35,002 nucleotides of DNA from NCBI GenBank assembly GCA_900554315.1, contig USGP01000013.1, forward strand, positions 1 through 35,002, in the 5' to 3' direction. The stretch comes from an uncultured Mycoplasmatota bacterium. GTDB taxonomy: Bacteria; Bacillota_I; Bacilli_A; RF39; UBA660. This document shows positions 1-7,713 of the stretch, piece after piece (position 1 is the stretch's first letter; every line of letters begins with the position of its first letter). A program made the translations under genes and the position numbers. Below the pieces are notes generated by a model, which was not told the origin of the DNA, searched no databases, and worked only from the letters and a program-made list of their open reading frames with translations.

Positions 1-124
1 ATGGCCCTAGTATAACTACTAATTCCCCTTTTTCGATGGAAAAAGATGTATCGTTTAGTGCTTTTACTAATGACTCTTTTTCCCCATAGAATTTGTTTAC
101 GTTTTTAAATTCAATATAGGCCAC
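1..124 (-). CDS. ABC transporter ATP-binding protein, N-terminal fragment (runs off window)
   Basis: Reading leftward from a GTG at 124-122, 41 codons are visible. They begin VAYIEFKNVNKFYG and end in VVILGP, just before the expected Walker A loop. This is the usual first beta strand and aromatic A-loop region of an ABC ATPase; the wording resembles the MacB/LolD group that serves FtsX-like permeases, but the fragment is too short to assign a substrate. An AGGAGG sits about 7 bases upstream of the GTG, which fixes the start. The rest of the gene and any permease lie outside the window. Confidence 0.8.
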   Translation of the reverse strand, partial: MAYIEFKNVNKFYGEKESLVKALNDTSFSIEKGELVVILGP

Positions 125-148
125 GATATTCCTCCTATCTATACTTGT

Positions 149-157
149 ATTATACCA
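149..157 (-). promoter_or_regulatory. Extended -10 promoter of the ABC ATPase gene
   Basis: On the minus strand this reads TGGTATAAT, a full extended -10, placed about 25 bases before the GTG start. No good -35 is visible; the region where it would lie is occupied by the U-tract of the neighbouring terminator. Confidence 0.6.
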
Positions 158-167
158 TTATTTTGTG

Positions 168-198
168 AAAAAAAAGAGAAAACGTGTTGTTTTCTCTT
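168..198 (-). terminator. Intrinsic terminator of the TrhA/XRE-VanZ operon
   Basis: A perfect 10-bp stem (AAGAGAAAAC with GTTTTCTCTT, loop of 5) is followed on the minus strand by a run of T. One arm contains part of the stop codon of the upstream gene. Confidence 0.85.
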
Positions 199-847
199 AA
201 ATTGTATAAAGTAAAATACTAAAGAATTGAAGTGTTGATCCTAATAATACGAAAAAGTGGAATATTGAGTGAAAATATCGCTTTTTAGAGCCGATTCCGT
301 ATAATACTGCTCCTATTGTATATGCTACTCCACCTAATACTAATAATATTAGTCCAGGTTTAGGTAAAAGTGATGAGATACTATCATAAGAAAAGATAAT
401 CATCCAGCCCATGATTAGATACATAATTGTTGATGGGACTTGAAATTTTTCTAAATTAATCGCATTTAATAAAACCCCAACAATGGCAGATGCCCATATA
501 ATTCCAAAAATAACCCATCCTGTTGTTCCACCTATTAAACTTAAACAATATGGTGTATAGCAGCCTGCAATAAACAAATAGATATCACAGTGATCTAAAA
601 CTCGAAATACTTTTTTTGCTTTTAACTTGGGACTTAGGGCATGATATAGGCAACTAATTAAATACATGATAATCATTGTAGATCCATATATACAAGAAGA
701 AACTACTCCTATCGTATTATGATTTTTTACGGAAAATACAACTGTTAATACTAAGGCTGTAATTCCTAGTAATACCCCTAGTCCATGAGATATTGAATTG
801 ATAATTTCTTCTCCCACTGTATATTTTGGTATTGTTATTTTACTCAT
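197..847 (-). CDS. trhA: Hemolysin III / PAQR family membrane protein TrhA
   Basis: The 216-residue protein has about seven hydrophobic segments and the PAQR-family landmarks: SHGLG near residue 20, YHA near 68, an Asp-containing DHCDIYLF followed by CYTPYCL near 85-103, and a C-terminal HSIFHFF. These conserved His and Asp residues are the presumed metal-binding set of the family. Bacterial members are integral membrane proteins linked to membrane-fluidity homeostasis; the old hemolysin name rests on heterologous expression. The start follows AGGTGA and lies 4 bases after the stop of the XRE-VanZ gene, so the two are one operon. Family assignment is firm; the physiological role here is inferred. 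Confidence 0.9.
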   Translation of the reverse strand: MSKITIPKYTVGEEIINSISHGLGVLLGITALVLTVVFSVKNHNTIGVVSSCIYGSTMIIMYLISCLYHALSPKLKAKKVFRVLDHCDIYLFIAGCYTPYCLSLIGGTTGWVIFGIIWASAIVGVLLNAINLEKFQVPSTIMYLIMGWMIIFSYDSISSLLPKPGLILLVLGGVAYTIGAVLYGIGSKKRYFHSIFHFFVLLGSTLQFFSILLYTI

Positions 848-851
848 ATAA

Positions 852-1742
852 TCACCTTTTACTTATTATATAAAATAACTTTAATTTTTTAAAGAAATAA
901 TATGAAACAACTACACCTAAAAAATTTAATATTATATCATTGATATCAAATACACCTTGATTAGTAATTAATTGTATTATTTCTTTTCCTATAATTAGTA
1001 TTAACATTATTAGAAAATATTTTTTTAATGAAAAGTGTTTTTGATATAAATATGGAATGCATAAAGAACAAGGTATTAGCATACAAAAATCTACAATGAC
1101 ATAATCAAATAAACTCCAAATTGTCTGTGTTCCATTTAATGTCATACTTATTTTATTTATGATTGGTAGAAATGGAACGATTTCTATCCCGTTTCTTATA
1201 TCAATTAAATTATTTTGTTGATACATAATACCTGTATAGAAAATATAGGTAACGATACTTGTTATATAAAAAATGGTAAATAGTAACACGAATTTCTTTT
1301 TTAAGGTTTGATTATTACTTGTTTTCAAATAAATTATTAGAGAAAGAAAAAGAAATGCATAGATAATACAGATGTAATCTAATCTTAAGTTAAGTGTAAT
1401 GAAAGAATAGTTTATAAGAAAAGTTGTTAGTATTAATAGACTTGCTATTATTGTTAATCCTATTTTTTGTTTTGGTGTTTTCTCTTTATTTAAGTTTATA
1501 CTTTCACATGTCATATTATCCATATTTTCTTTTATTCTTTCACCTACTAAAATTTCATTAATAGAAACACCTAGTATTTCACTTATTTCTTTTAGTAAAG
1601 ATATATCTGGGGCTCCTAGACCTCTTTCCCACTTTGATATTGCTCTATCGGTTATATTCAACTTTTCTGCCAAGTCTTTTTGCGTCATCTTTTTTTCTAT
1701 TCGTAATTTTTTTATTAGTTCTCCTGTCTTTTTACAGTCCAT
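852..1742 (-). CDS. XRE-family regulator fused to a VanZ-like membrane domain
   Basis: Residues 1-66 form a Cro/CI-type helix-turn-helix (GELIKKLRIEKKMTQKDLAE, then ITDRAISKWERG). After a short linker come roughly five or six membrane segments. The C-terminal part carries VanZ-like signatures: an IVPFLPI segment near 188, a Pro-containing helix near 218-230, an acidic residue before IIQL, and DINDIILNFLGVVVSYYF near 265-283. VanZ-domain proteins are membrane proteins of poorly known mechanism, the namesake giving low-level teicoplanin resistance. A membrane-tethered one-component regulator is the obvious reading. It shares an operon with trhA, so it may sense an envelope state and control its own operon; that is inference. 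Confidence 0.8.
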   Translation of the reverse strand: MDCKKTGELIKKLRIEKKMTQKDLAEKLNITDRAISKWERGLGAPDISLLKEISEILGVSINEILVGERIKENMDNMTCESINLNKEKTPKQKIGLTIIASLLILTTFLINYSFITLNLRLDYICIIYAFLFLSLIIYLKTSNNQTLKKKFVLLFTIFYITSIVTYIFYTGIMYQQNNLIDIRNGIEIVPFLPIINKISMTLNGTQTIWSLFDYVIVDFCMLIPCSLCIPYLYQKHFSLKKYFLIMLILIIGKEIIQLITNQGVFDINDIILNFLGVVVSYYFFKKLKLFYIISKR

Positions 1743-1762
1743 ATTATCACCTACTTGGCATC

Positions 1763-1791
1763 ATTATATCTTTTTACTTTCTTTTTTACAA
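1763..1791 (-). promoter_or_regulatory. SigmaA-type promoter of the XRE-VanZ/trhA operon
   Basis: Minus-strand TTGTAA (1791-1786), a 17-base spacer and TATAAT (1768-1763) lie just upstream of the ribosome site AGGTGATA. This is one of the few promoters here without the extended -10 TG. Confidence 0.65.
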
Positions 1792-1807
1792 CAAACTATC
1801 CGTTGAG

Positions 1808-1835
1808 TCAAAAAAAAGACACATCTTGTGTCTTT
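1808..1835 (-). terminator. Intrinsic terminator of ucpA
   Basis: The stem GACACA/TGTGTC has a 3-base loop, extended by A-T pairs, and is followed by a T-run on the minus strand. The stem includes most of the stop codon of the upstream dehydrogenase gene. Confidence 0.85.
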
Positions 1836-2616
1836 ATACTCCTACGCTTTTCGTTTCTGGAAGTGTTGATGCTCCATCGATTACAATTCCTTGGCCTGTA
1901 ATATAAGCGGATTCATCACTTGCTAAGAAGGCTGCTAATTCTCCTAGTTCTTCTATTGTTCCTAAACGTCCCATTGGAATACCAGCTGCAATTCCATTAA
2001 TAACACTTTGAGGATTACTAGCATTAGAATCTTTAGCAATTCCATCTACCATTGGAGTCATAATATACCCTGGCATAATAGCATTTACATTAATATGATT
2101 TTTTACTAGTTCCATTGCAAGGCCTTTTGTAAAACCTAATATTGCAGCTTTGGTTGTAGCATAAGCAACTTCACCTGTGTCTGCAACCATTGGACCTGTT
2201 ACACTAGATAAGTTTACAATTTTTCCATAGTTATTCTTTATCATATATGGTACTACAGCTTGAGTCATATTCCATGTACCTTTGATATTAATATCAAAAT
2301 GACTATCTCTTACTTCATCTGTCATTTGTGTAAATGGTTGTAGTTTGGCAATTCCAGCATTATTAACTAAAATATCAATTTTTCCTTTTTTGGCAATGAC
2401 ATCATTTACTATTGCCACTAACATATTTTTATCTCTAATATCTCCATTATATCCCATTACTTTTGGATTTTGTAATTCTTGAAGAGTCTGTTGTAATTTT
2501 GGTGAGTTATCTATAATAATAACATCTGCCCCATATTTTAAAAATACTTTTACAATTCCTAAACCATTACCCATGGCACCGCCAGTTACAATGGCTACTT
2601 TTCCATCTAATTTCAT
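1834..2616 (-). CDS. ucpA: SDR-family oxidoreductase, UcpA type
   Basis: This is a full-length 260-residue classical short-chain dehydrogenase. The dinucleotide motif TGGAMGNG is at 11-18, and an Asp at 36 after beta-2 suggests NAD(H) preference. NNAG is at 85-88, and the catalytic tetrad is Asn110, Ser138, Tyr152 and Lys156 (YATTK). The region after the active site (NAIMPGYIMTPM) and the ending TLPETKSVGV closely match my recollection of Escherichia coli UcpA, whose substrate is unsettled although a role in furfural tolerance has been described. It is monocistronic, with a good ribosome site (GAGGGAG). Family confidence is high; the ucpA name is moderately sure. Confidence 0.88.
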   Translation of the reverse strand: MKLDGKVAIVTGGAMGNGLGIVKVFLKYGADVIIIDNSPKLQQTLQELQNPKVMGYNGDIRDKNMLVAIVNDVIAKKGKIDILVNNAGIAKLQPFTQMTDEVRDSHFDINIKGTWNMTQAVVPYMIKNNYGKIVNLSSVTGPMVADTGEVAYATTKAAILGFTKGLAMELVKNHINVNAIMPGYIMTPMVDGIAKDSNASNPQSVINGIAAGIPMGRLGTIEELGELAAFLASDESAYITGQGIVIDGASTLPETKSVGV

Positions 2617-2645
2617 TTCTTCTCCCTCTCTATTCTACTACTATA

Positions 2646-2654
2646 AGTATAACA
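2646..2654 (-). promoter_or_regulatory. Extended -10 of ucpA
   Basis: Minus-strand TGTTATACT lies about 30 bases upstream of the ucpA start. No convincing -35 accompanies it. Confidence 0.5.
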
Positions 2655-2681
2655 TTTCTTGTTTATCTTTTCTATACCTTT

Positions 2682-3254
2682 TTATTGTAATGTTAATGTT
2701 AAATTAGCATAAGTAATACTATTTTCTGTATATGGTAATGTAATATAATATGATGTTTCATTTTCTGTTTGTAATTCTATTTGTCCACCCTGTAATGCCA
2801 TATTTAATATATTGGTTAATGGAATCTGATTACTAGATTGCGGGAATCTTAGTGTTATTTGATTTTCATTAATTTCATAGGTTCCTGTTAGATAATCTGC
2901 TCCATAACCATAATTTACATATAAATAAAAGGTACGTACTGGAGAAGTATAGTCTCCATTAGCTCCTGTTGTTTTAATTTCTTGTTCTGGATATAACATT
3001 AAATAGTAATATGTTCCATCTGTATAGCATTTTATAGCATCTGCTTCTGATACCTCTGAAGTTTCCTCTTCTTCTGTAGGTTTCTCTTTTTCTTCTTTTG
3101 CTTCAGATTTATTATTTTTTTCTTCTACTTCTTCCGCTGTTAGTTTTATAATTCCTTTATCTACAGCAATATATCCAACTAACCCTATTATAATAATAAT
3201 TAATATTATTACAAATACTATTAACCCTTTATTTGATTTTTTCTTTTCTTCCAT
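2682..3254 (-). CDS. Membrane-anchored protein of unknown function with acidic linker
   Basis: The 190-residue protein has a lysine-rich start, one very hydrophobic anchor at about 10-29 (rich in Ile), a Glu/Lys-rich low-complexity linker at about 40-70, and a C-terminal beta-rich domain of about 115 residues with many Tyr and Thr residues. The topology is most likely N-in with the C-terminal domain outside the cell. I do not recognise the domain. It contains a single Cys near 76. The start follows GAGAGGAG, and a TGGTACAAT extended -10 lies at 3282-3290. It appears monocistronic, between ucpA and htpG. No function is proposed beyond a surface-anchored domain. Confidence 0.75.
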   Translation of the reverse strand: MEEKKKSNKGLIVFVIILIIIIIGLVGYIAVDKGIIKLTAEEVEEKNNKSEAKEEKEKPTEEEETSEVSEADAIKCYTDGTYYYLMLYPEQEIKTTGANGDYTSPVRTFYLYVNYGYGADYLTGTYEINENQITLRFPQSSNQIPLTNILNMALQGGQIELQTENETSYYITLPYTENSITYANLTLTLQ

Positions 3255-3304
3255 TCTCGTTACTCCTCTCTATTTTCTTTTATTGTACCATAACTTTTAA
3301 TATA

Positions 3305-3338
3305 TAAAAAAAGAAAGACTAAATTTTTAGTCCTTCTT
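3305..3338 (-). terminator. Intrinsic terminator of htpG
   Basis: A long stem pairs 3311-3323 with 3326-3338 (one G-T wobble in RNA sense) and is followed by a minus-strand T-run. Confidence 0.85.
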
Positions 3339-3342
3339 TATA

Positions 3343-5223
3343 TTATTTAGAAATTACTTCACAGATTAAATTAGATATTTCTGTTGGATTGTCGATTGGA
3401 AGTCCAGCAATAATTCTTGCTTCACTGTAAAGAATTTTTGTATATTTTTTAAATTCTTCTTTGTCTTTCTTATATAAGTCTTTTATTTTTTTAGCAATTG
3501 GATGTTTTTCATTGATTTCTAGTACTGTTTGAGCTTTAATTCCCATATCATTTGGCATAGCGTCAAATACTTTTTGCATTTCAATAGAAACATCACCTTC
3601 ACTAGTTAAGCAAACTGGGTGTGTTTTTAGTTTGTTTGTGAATCTTACTTCTTTTACATCTTTAATTTCTTCTTTCATGTCTTTTAGTAAGTCTTCATTT
3701 TCTTCATTTACTTTCTTTGTCTCTTCTTTTTCTTCGTCTGTTTCTAGATCCAAGTCTCCATTTTCTACATTAGCAAATTTCTTACCTTCATATTCTTGGA
3801 TAGCAGTGATTGCAAATTCATCTACATAATCTGTTAAATATAAGATATCATAATCTTTTTCTTTTACTTGTTCTACTTGTGGAAGAGAATCAATTTTAGA
3901 AATAGAAGCTCCTGATGCATAATAAATTTTTTCTTGTCCTTCAGGCATGTTTTCTACGTATTCTTTTAAAGTAATTAATTTGTCTTTTTTAGATGAATGG
4001 AACATAATTAAATCTTGTAATTTATCTTTGTCTTGTCCATAGTTATTATAAATACCATATTTTAATTGAACACCAAATGTTTTAAAGAATTCTTCATATT
4101 TTTCACAATCATCTTTTAACATTGCTTCTAGTTCTTTTCTAATCTTAGATTCAATGTTTTTGGCAATTAGTCCAAGGCTTTTAGATTTTTGTAAAATCTC
4201 TCTTGAAATATTTAAAGATAAATCTTCAGTATCTACAACACCTTTTACAAAGCTAAAGTAGTCTGGTAAAAGATCTGCACATTTTTCCATAATTAGAACG
4301 CCACTAGCGTATAGGCTTAATCCTTTTTCATAATCTTTTGTATAGTAATCATATGGAGCATGAGATGGAATAAATAATAATCCTTGATATGAGCACATTC
4401 CTTCTACTGAAGTTTGAATTACTTTTAATGGTTTATCAAAGTCATTAAATTTATCCATATAGAAGTTATTGTAATCTTCTTCTGTTACATCTTTAGCTTT
4501 CTTCTTCCATAAAGGAACCATACTATTGATTGTTTCTATTTCTTTTTTGTCTTCATATTCATGTTTTTCTTCATCTTTTAAAACATGATTAGTTACTTCC
4601 ATTTTAATTGGATAACGAATATAGTCTGAGTATTTCTTTATTAATTCTTTTAATTTATATTCTTCAAGATAGTCTGAATAATTTTCATCATCTGTATCTG
4701 GTTTTATATGAAGAGAAATCTTTGTACCATTATCTTTTTTATCACATTCTTCAATGCTATAACCTTCAGCACCAGTAGAAATCCATTTATAACCTTTATC
4801 ACTATCTACTGATTTTGTTTCTACTTCAATACAATCACTTACCATGAATGCCGAATAAAATCCTACACCAAATTGTCCAATAATGTCTACTTTATCTTGG
4901 TTTGTCATATCTTCTTTAAATTTTAAAGAACCACTTTGAGCAATGGTACCTAAATTTTTATCAAGTTCTTCTTCTGTCATACCAATACCATTATCTTCAA
5001 TGGTCAAGGTACGGTTGTCTTTGTCATAGGCAATATTAATTTCTAACTTATCTTTTTTGACTTTTACTTTTTTATCAGTTAGAGAACGATAATATAATTT
5101 ATCTATCGCATCACTAGCATTAGAAATTAACTCCCTTAAAAATATATCTTTATTTGTATAAATAGAATTAATCATCAAATCTAATAATCTCTTGGATTCT
5201 GATTTAAATGCTTTTTTCTTCAT
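3343..5223 (-). CDS. htpG: Chaperone HtpG (bacterial Hsp90)
   Basis: The 626-residue protein has the normal Hsp90 length and order. The N-terminal GHKL ATPase domain carries the Hsp90 signature around 20-45 (DIFLRELISNASDAIDKL), then DNGIGMT near 78 and GQFGVGFYSAF near 116. The middle domain has the NISREILQ segment near 340 and is followed by the C-terminal dimerisation domain. It acts in the cytosol as an ATP-driven dimeric chaperone. The start follows AAAGGAG. It is monocistronic, with a CIRCE operator laid over its promoter, so HrcA repression is expected. In Bacillus subtilis htpG is not an HrcA target, which makes this arrangement notable. Confidence 0.98.
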   Translation of the reverse strand: MKKKAFKSESKRLLDLMINSIYTNKDIFLRELISNASDAIDKLYYRSLTDKKVKVKKDKLEINIAYDKDNRTLTIEDNGIGMTEEELDKNLGTIAQSGSLKFKEDMTNQDKVDIIGQFGVGFYSAFMVSDCIEVETKSVDSDKGYKWISTGAEGYSIEECDKKDNGTKISLHIKPDTDDENYSDYLEEYKLKELIKKYSDYIRYPIKMEVTNHVLKDEEKHEYEDKKEIETINSMVPLWKKKAKDVTEEDYNNFYMDKFNDFDKPLKVIQTSVEGMCSYQGLLFIPSHAPYDYYTKDYEKGLSLYASGVLIMEKCADLLPDYFSFVKGVVDTEDLSLNISREILQKSKSLGLIAKNIESKIRKELEAMLKDDCEKYEEFFKTFGVQLKYGIYNNYGQDKDKLQDLIMFHSSKKDKLITLKEYVENMPEGQEKIYYASGASISKIDSLPQVEQVKEKDYDILYLTDYVDEFAITAIQEYEGKKFANVENGDLDLETDEEKEETKKVNEENEDLLKDMKEEIKDVKEVRFTNKLKTHPVCLTSEGDVSIEMQKVFDAMPNDMGIKAQTVLEINEKHPIAKKIKDLYKKDKEEFKKYTKILYSEARIIAGLPIDNPTEISNLICEVISK

Positions 5224-5250
5224 TTTAACATCTCCTTTATGTACAATTAA

Positions 5251-5279
5251 TTTATAACACCTTAATTAGCAGTTGTCAA
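5251..5279 (-). promoter_or_regulatory. SigmaA promoter of htpG
   Basis: Minus-strand TTGACA (5279-5274), a 17-base spacer and TATAAA (5256-5251), with TG before the -10. The -35 sits at the junction of CIRCE arm and spacer, so a repressor bound there would block RNA polymerase. Confidence 0.85.
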
Positions 5280-5292
5280 GTACGAGTGCTAA
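5266..5292. promoter_or_regulatory. CIRCE operator (HrcA binding site) of htpG
   Basis: TTAGCAGTT, 9 bases, GAGTGCTAA. The CIRCE consensus is TTAGCACTC-N9-GAGTGCTAA; the right arm is perfect and the left arm has two mismatches in its last three bases. The spacer is GTCAAGTAC. It starts about 40 bases upstream of the htpG start codon. Confidence 0.9.
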
Positions 5293-5301
5293 TGTTTTTT
5301 T

Positions 5302-5330
5302 AAAAAAAGAAATCATGCTACCATGACTTC
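5302..5330 (-). terminator. Intrinsic terminator built from the last codons of the upstream gene
   Basis: A stem of nine positions (GAAATCATG at 5309-5317 with CATGACTTC at 5322-5330, one wobble) has a 4-base loop and seven T on the minus strand. The stop codon and last five codons of the 5313-6293 gene form the hairpin. Confidence 0.88.
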
Positions 5331-6293
5331 TTCTAATTCTTCCTTTAATTTATCCTCATCATCTTCTAATATTGTAATATCATTCATATTAAGTCTTCTT
5401 AAGGCTAATGTTTTTAATTTATTTCCTTTAATAACCTTTAATTTCTTTTTATCAATTCCTAAACATAAATAATTATAAGTGTCTTTTTTATCTGTTACTT
5501 TTATTTTATAAAACCGTTTTTCCATATTATTTTGTATAGCTTTTAATACTTGATAAGTATAGGTACTATATACTAACTTTTTATCATCACAATAAATATT
5601 TAGTATTTTTTGATTTCTATTATATTCTATTACTAATAAATGTTCATCAATAATGGCATAATATTTTCCATTTACATATTCCAAAAATTCTATTTTTCCT
5701 TCTAGATAATTAGACTCATCTCTAGTAGATGGAAAATATTTTTCTAAATCTGCTTTCCATAAATCACAATTAATACTTGCTTGATACTCAATTACTTCAT
5801 TTGTATTCATTAATATTGATAAAATTTCTGTTGCTAGTTCACTCATGATATTTGGGGCATGTTCAAACAACATTACAATAGTTTCAAAAAAGAAATTAAA
5901 TTCTTTGGGTAAATATCTCGTAGCATAAAAATCATATTCTTCTTTTTTATCATGAATATCAATTTCTATTTCATAATTTGTCATATATTTATTTCTTTTA
6001 TCTCTTGTAGATGATTCTTTATATTTTGGTAATTCTTTTTTTATTTGTTCTATTAAATAAGTAGTACTTTTTACTCCTATGAATTGGTAGCAAAAGTATT
6101 CTTCTATTTTTGTATCTTCTACAACGTCTAATGGAACATATAATACTTTAAACTTTTTAATAGACTGGCTATACAGTAAAGATAGATAAAAATTAGAATT
6201 ATTATAGTCAGTAATTTTTAATTCTATGATAGGTACCTCTTTTTTTCTTTTTAATAATTTTTCTATTAAATATATTTTTTTTATCTGTTGCAT
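5313..6293 (-). CDS. Protein of unknown function, about 326 residues
   Basis: I do not recognise this family. The protein is soluble, with no signal peptide or membrane segment, and is rich in Lys, Glu, Tyr and Ile. An N-terminal basic helix (KKIYLIEKLLKRKK) is followed by alternating strands and helices, a central helical stretch near 130-170, and a beta-rich second half with repeated Tyr-containing strands (YYAIIDEHLLVIEYN). It ends in an acidic helix. Two ATGs lie 6 bases apart; AAAGGA is almost fused to the first and about 7 bases from the second (6293), so the second is preferred. Its own extended -10 lies upstream, and its 3' end forms its terminator. Confidence 0.75.
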   Translation of the reverse strand: MQQIKKIYLIEKLLKRKKEVPIIELKITDYNNSNFYLSLLYSQSIKKFKVLYVPLDVVEDTKIEEYFCYQFIGVKSTTYLIEQIKKELPKYKESSTRDKRNKYMTNYEIEIDIHDKKEEYDFYATRYLPKEFNFFFETIVMLFEHAPNIMSELATEILSILMNTNEVIEYQASINCDLWKADLEKYFPSTRDESNYLEGKIEFLEYVNGKYYAIIDEHLLVIEYNRNQKILNIYCDDKKLVYSTYTYQVLKAIQNNMEKRFYKIKVTDKKDTYNYLCLGIDKKKLKVIKGNKLKTLALRRLNMNDITILEDDEDKLKEELEEVMVA

Positions 6294-6326
6294 ACCCATT
6301 TCCTTTTCTCTCTACTACACACCCTT

Positions 6327-6335
6327 ATTATAACA
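6327..6335 (-). promoter_or_regulatory. Extended -10 of the unknown gene at 5313-6293
   Basis: Minus-strand TGTTATAAT lies about 30 bases before the start codon. The -35 position (TATTAA) is weak. Confidence 0.6.
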
Positions 6336-6360
6336 TGGTTTTATTATATTTAATACTATT

Positions 6361-7713
6361 TTATTCTAAACTTTCTACCCAGGAAATTATTTTTTGCCAA
6401 GTAGATGGTCCTACTACTCCATTTTCTGGTAAATTATAGCGTTTTTGAATAGCTTTAATAGATTCTTCTGTTAAATCATCAAATATAGAATTTACTTTTA
6501 CACCCGGTATTTGGTGGGTCTTTTCACAGATTTGATATAAAAAGTTTTGAAGATTTTCAATATCGTCTCCTTCCATTCCTTTGGATAAGAAGATTCCTGG
6601 ATATATTTTATCTTCATAATAAAGGTATTCTTCTGGAATCATGTTACGAGTATCATTATATGTTTCTACTAAGGCGTTCCAAGTTGTTTTATCTACTATT
6701 CCAGTTGCGGGTAGGTCTTTGATTGTTTGAAAAGCAATTACCATTTCTTTGGTGTTTTCTGTAAAGGTTTCTCCTTGTAAATTCAAACTAGGAATATTGG
6801 TATTAAAGTATGATAAAAAATTCAGCAAATAATTTAAAGCTCTTATATATGGACCTGTATCCTTTTCTTGGAGAGTTTCTCCATAAGGAAAAGTGATTTC
6901 ATTGATATTAATTCCTTCACTTGCTAAATCGGCAATTTGTTTTACAGCATTATAAACGTATTTTACTTCGTACCATGTTGATTTATCTACTTCTCCGGTA
7001 ATTGGTAAATCAAATGTTTCTTGAAATTTTCTTACACTATCTTCTAAATCTGTCGTGAAGAAAATATTTTCTTCTTCTATTTTGGGGATTGCTGGATAAT
7101 TATTGCTGATTCTGTTCAATTGAATTTTTAATTGTCTTATATAATTACCGGCTGATCCTAATCGAAAAGGAAATCCTGGATATGATGGGATATTCTCTTC
7201 TACTGGGGCATTGTAAATGATTTTAATATCATTGCCATAATAGTTTTTTAGTATTTCTAGCGGGTCGAATCCTTGTTTGGCTAAATCTACACTTCCCCAT
7301 TGAGATAGTCCGTCGCAAGTAGTATTGATACCATCACAATAAGCGGCAAATAGAGGCTGAACTTGATCTCCCTTTACAATATAATTGTTGAAAATATCAT
7401 CTACAATATGAGAAACATTTTCAAAAAATTGAGAGTCTTCTTTAAATGTTTGATCATAAGATGGTGAATTGGTAATATCAAAATTATATCCTTGTGATGG
7501 ATACCATTCATTATATATTCTATTTAAAGCAAAAGATATTTGAGCTAAAATATTAGCTTTAATAGCATCTTCTGGCCACGATGGATAAATTTCGTTAGAT
7601 GCTACATTCTTTATATATTCTGGAAATGAAACTGTTACGTTTTTTGCTGCTTGATCCGGAGCTGCTAAGTGAACGACAATTTCTGTTGGTATGATAGGAG
7701 TTTTAACTGCCAC
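6361..7713 (-). CDS. SpoIID-like domain protein with three peptidoglycan-binding domains
   Basis: With the GTG start at 7713 the protein has 450 residues. Residues about 24-167 resemble the SpoIID/LytB domain. YIKNVASNEIYPSWPEDAIK aligns with the region around the SpoIID catalytic Glu (here Glu41), and LSQWGS...EILKNYYG (136-167) matches the GMSQYG...ILKHYY end of that domain. Two Cys at 126 and 133 lie where metal or disulfide residues occur in relatives. Three PG_binding_1 domains follow, at about 183-260, 280-355 and 375-449, each with a FQ/IQ helix and a G.VD..TW or VGPSTW end. SpoIID proteins are lytic transglycosylases of spore engulfment; this multidomain form is known from spore-formers but its role is inferred. 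The GTG has AAAGGA 10 bases upstream; a longer TTG start at 7734 is less likely. It overlaps the previous gene by 11 bases. Confidence 0.85.
   Translation of the reverse strand: MAVKTPIIPTEIVVHLAAPDQAAKNVTVSFPEYIKNVASNEIYPSWPEDAIKANILAQISFALNRIYNEWYPSQGYNFDITNSPSYDQTFKEDSQFFENVSHIVDDIFNNYIVKGDQVQPLFAAYCDGINTTCDGLSQWGSVDLAKQGFDPLEILKNYYGNDIKIIYNAPVEENIPSYPGFPFRLGSAGNYIRQLKIQLNRISNNYPAIPKIEEENIFFTTDLEDSVRKFQETFDLPITGEVDKSTWYEVKYVYNAVKQIADLASEGININEITFPYGETLQEKDTGPYIRALNYLLNFLSYFNTNIPSLNLQGETFTENTKEMVIAFQTIKDLPATGIVDKTTWNALVETYNDTRNMIPEEYLYYEDKIYPGIFLSKGMEGDDIENLQNFLYQICEKTHQIPGVKVNSIFDDLTEESIKAIQKRYNLPENGVVGPSTWQKIISWVESLE

Noticed and set aside
1634..1906. Plus-strand frame spanning the XRE-VanZ/ucpA junction
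   Set aside because: It crosses a promoter and a terminator of minus-strand genes and has no ribosome site.
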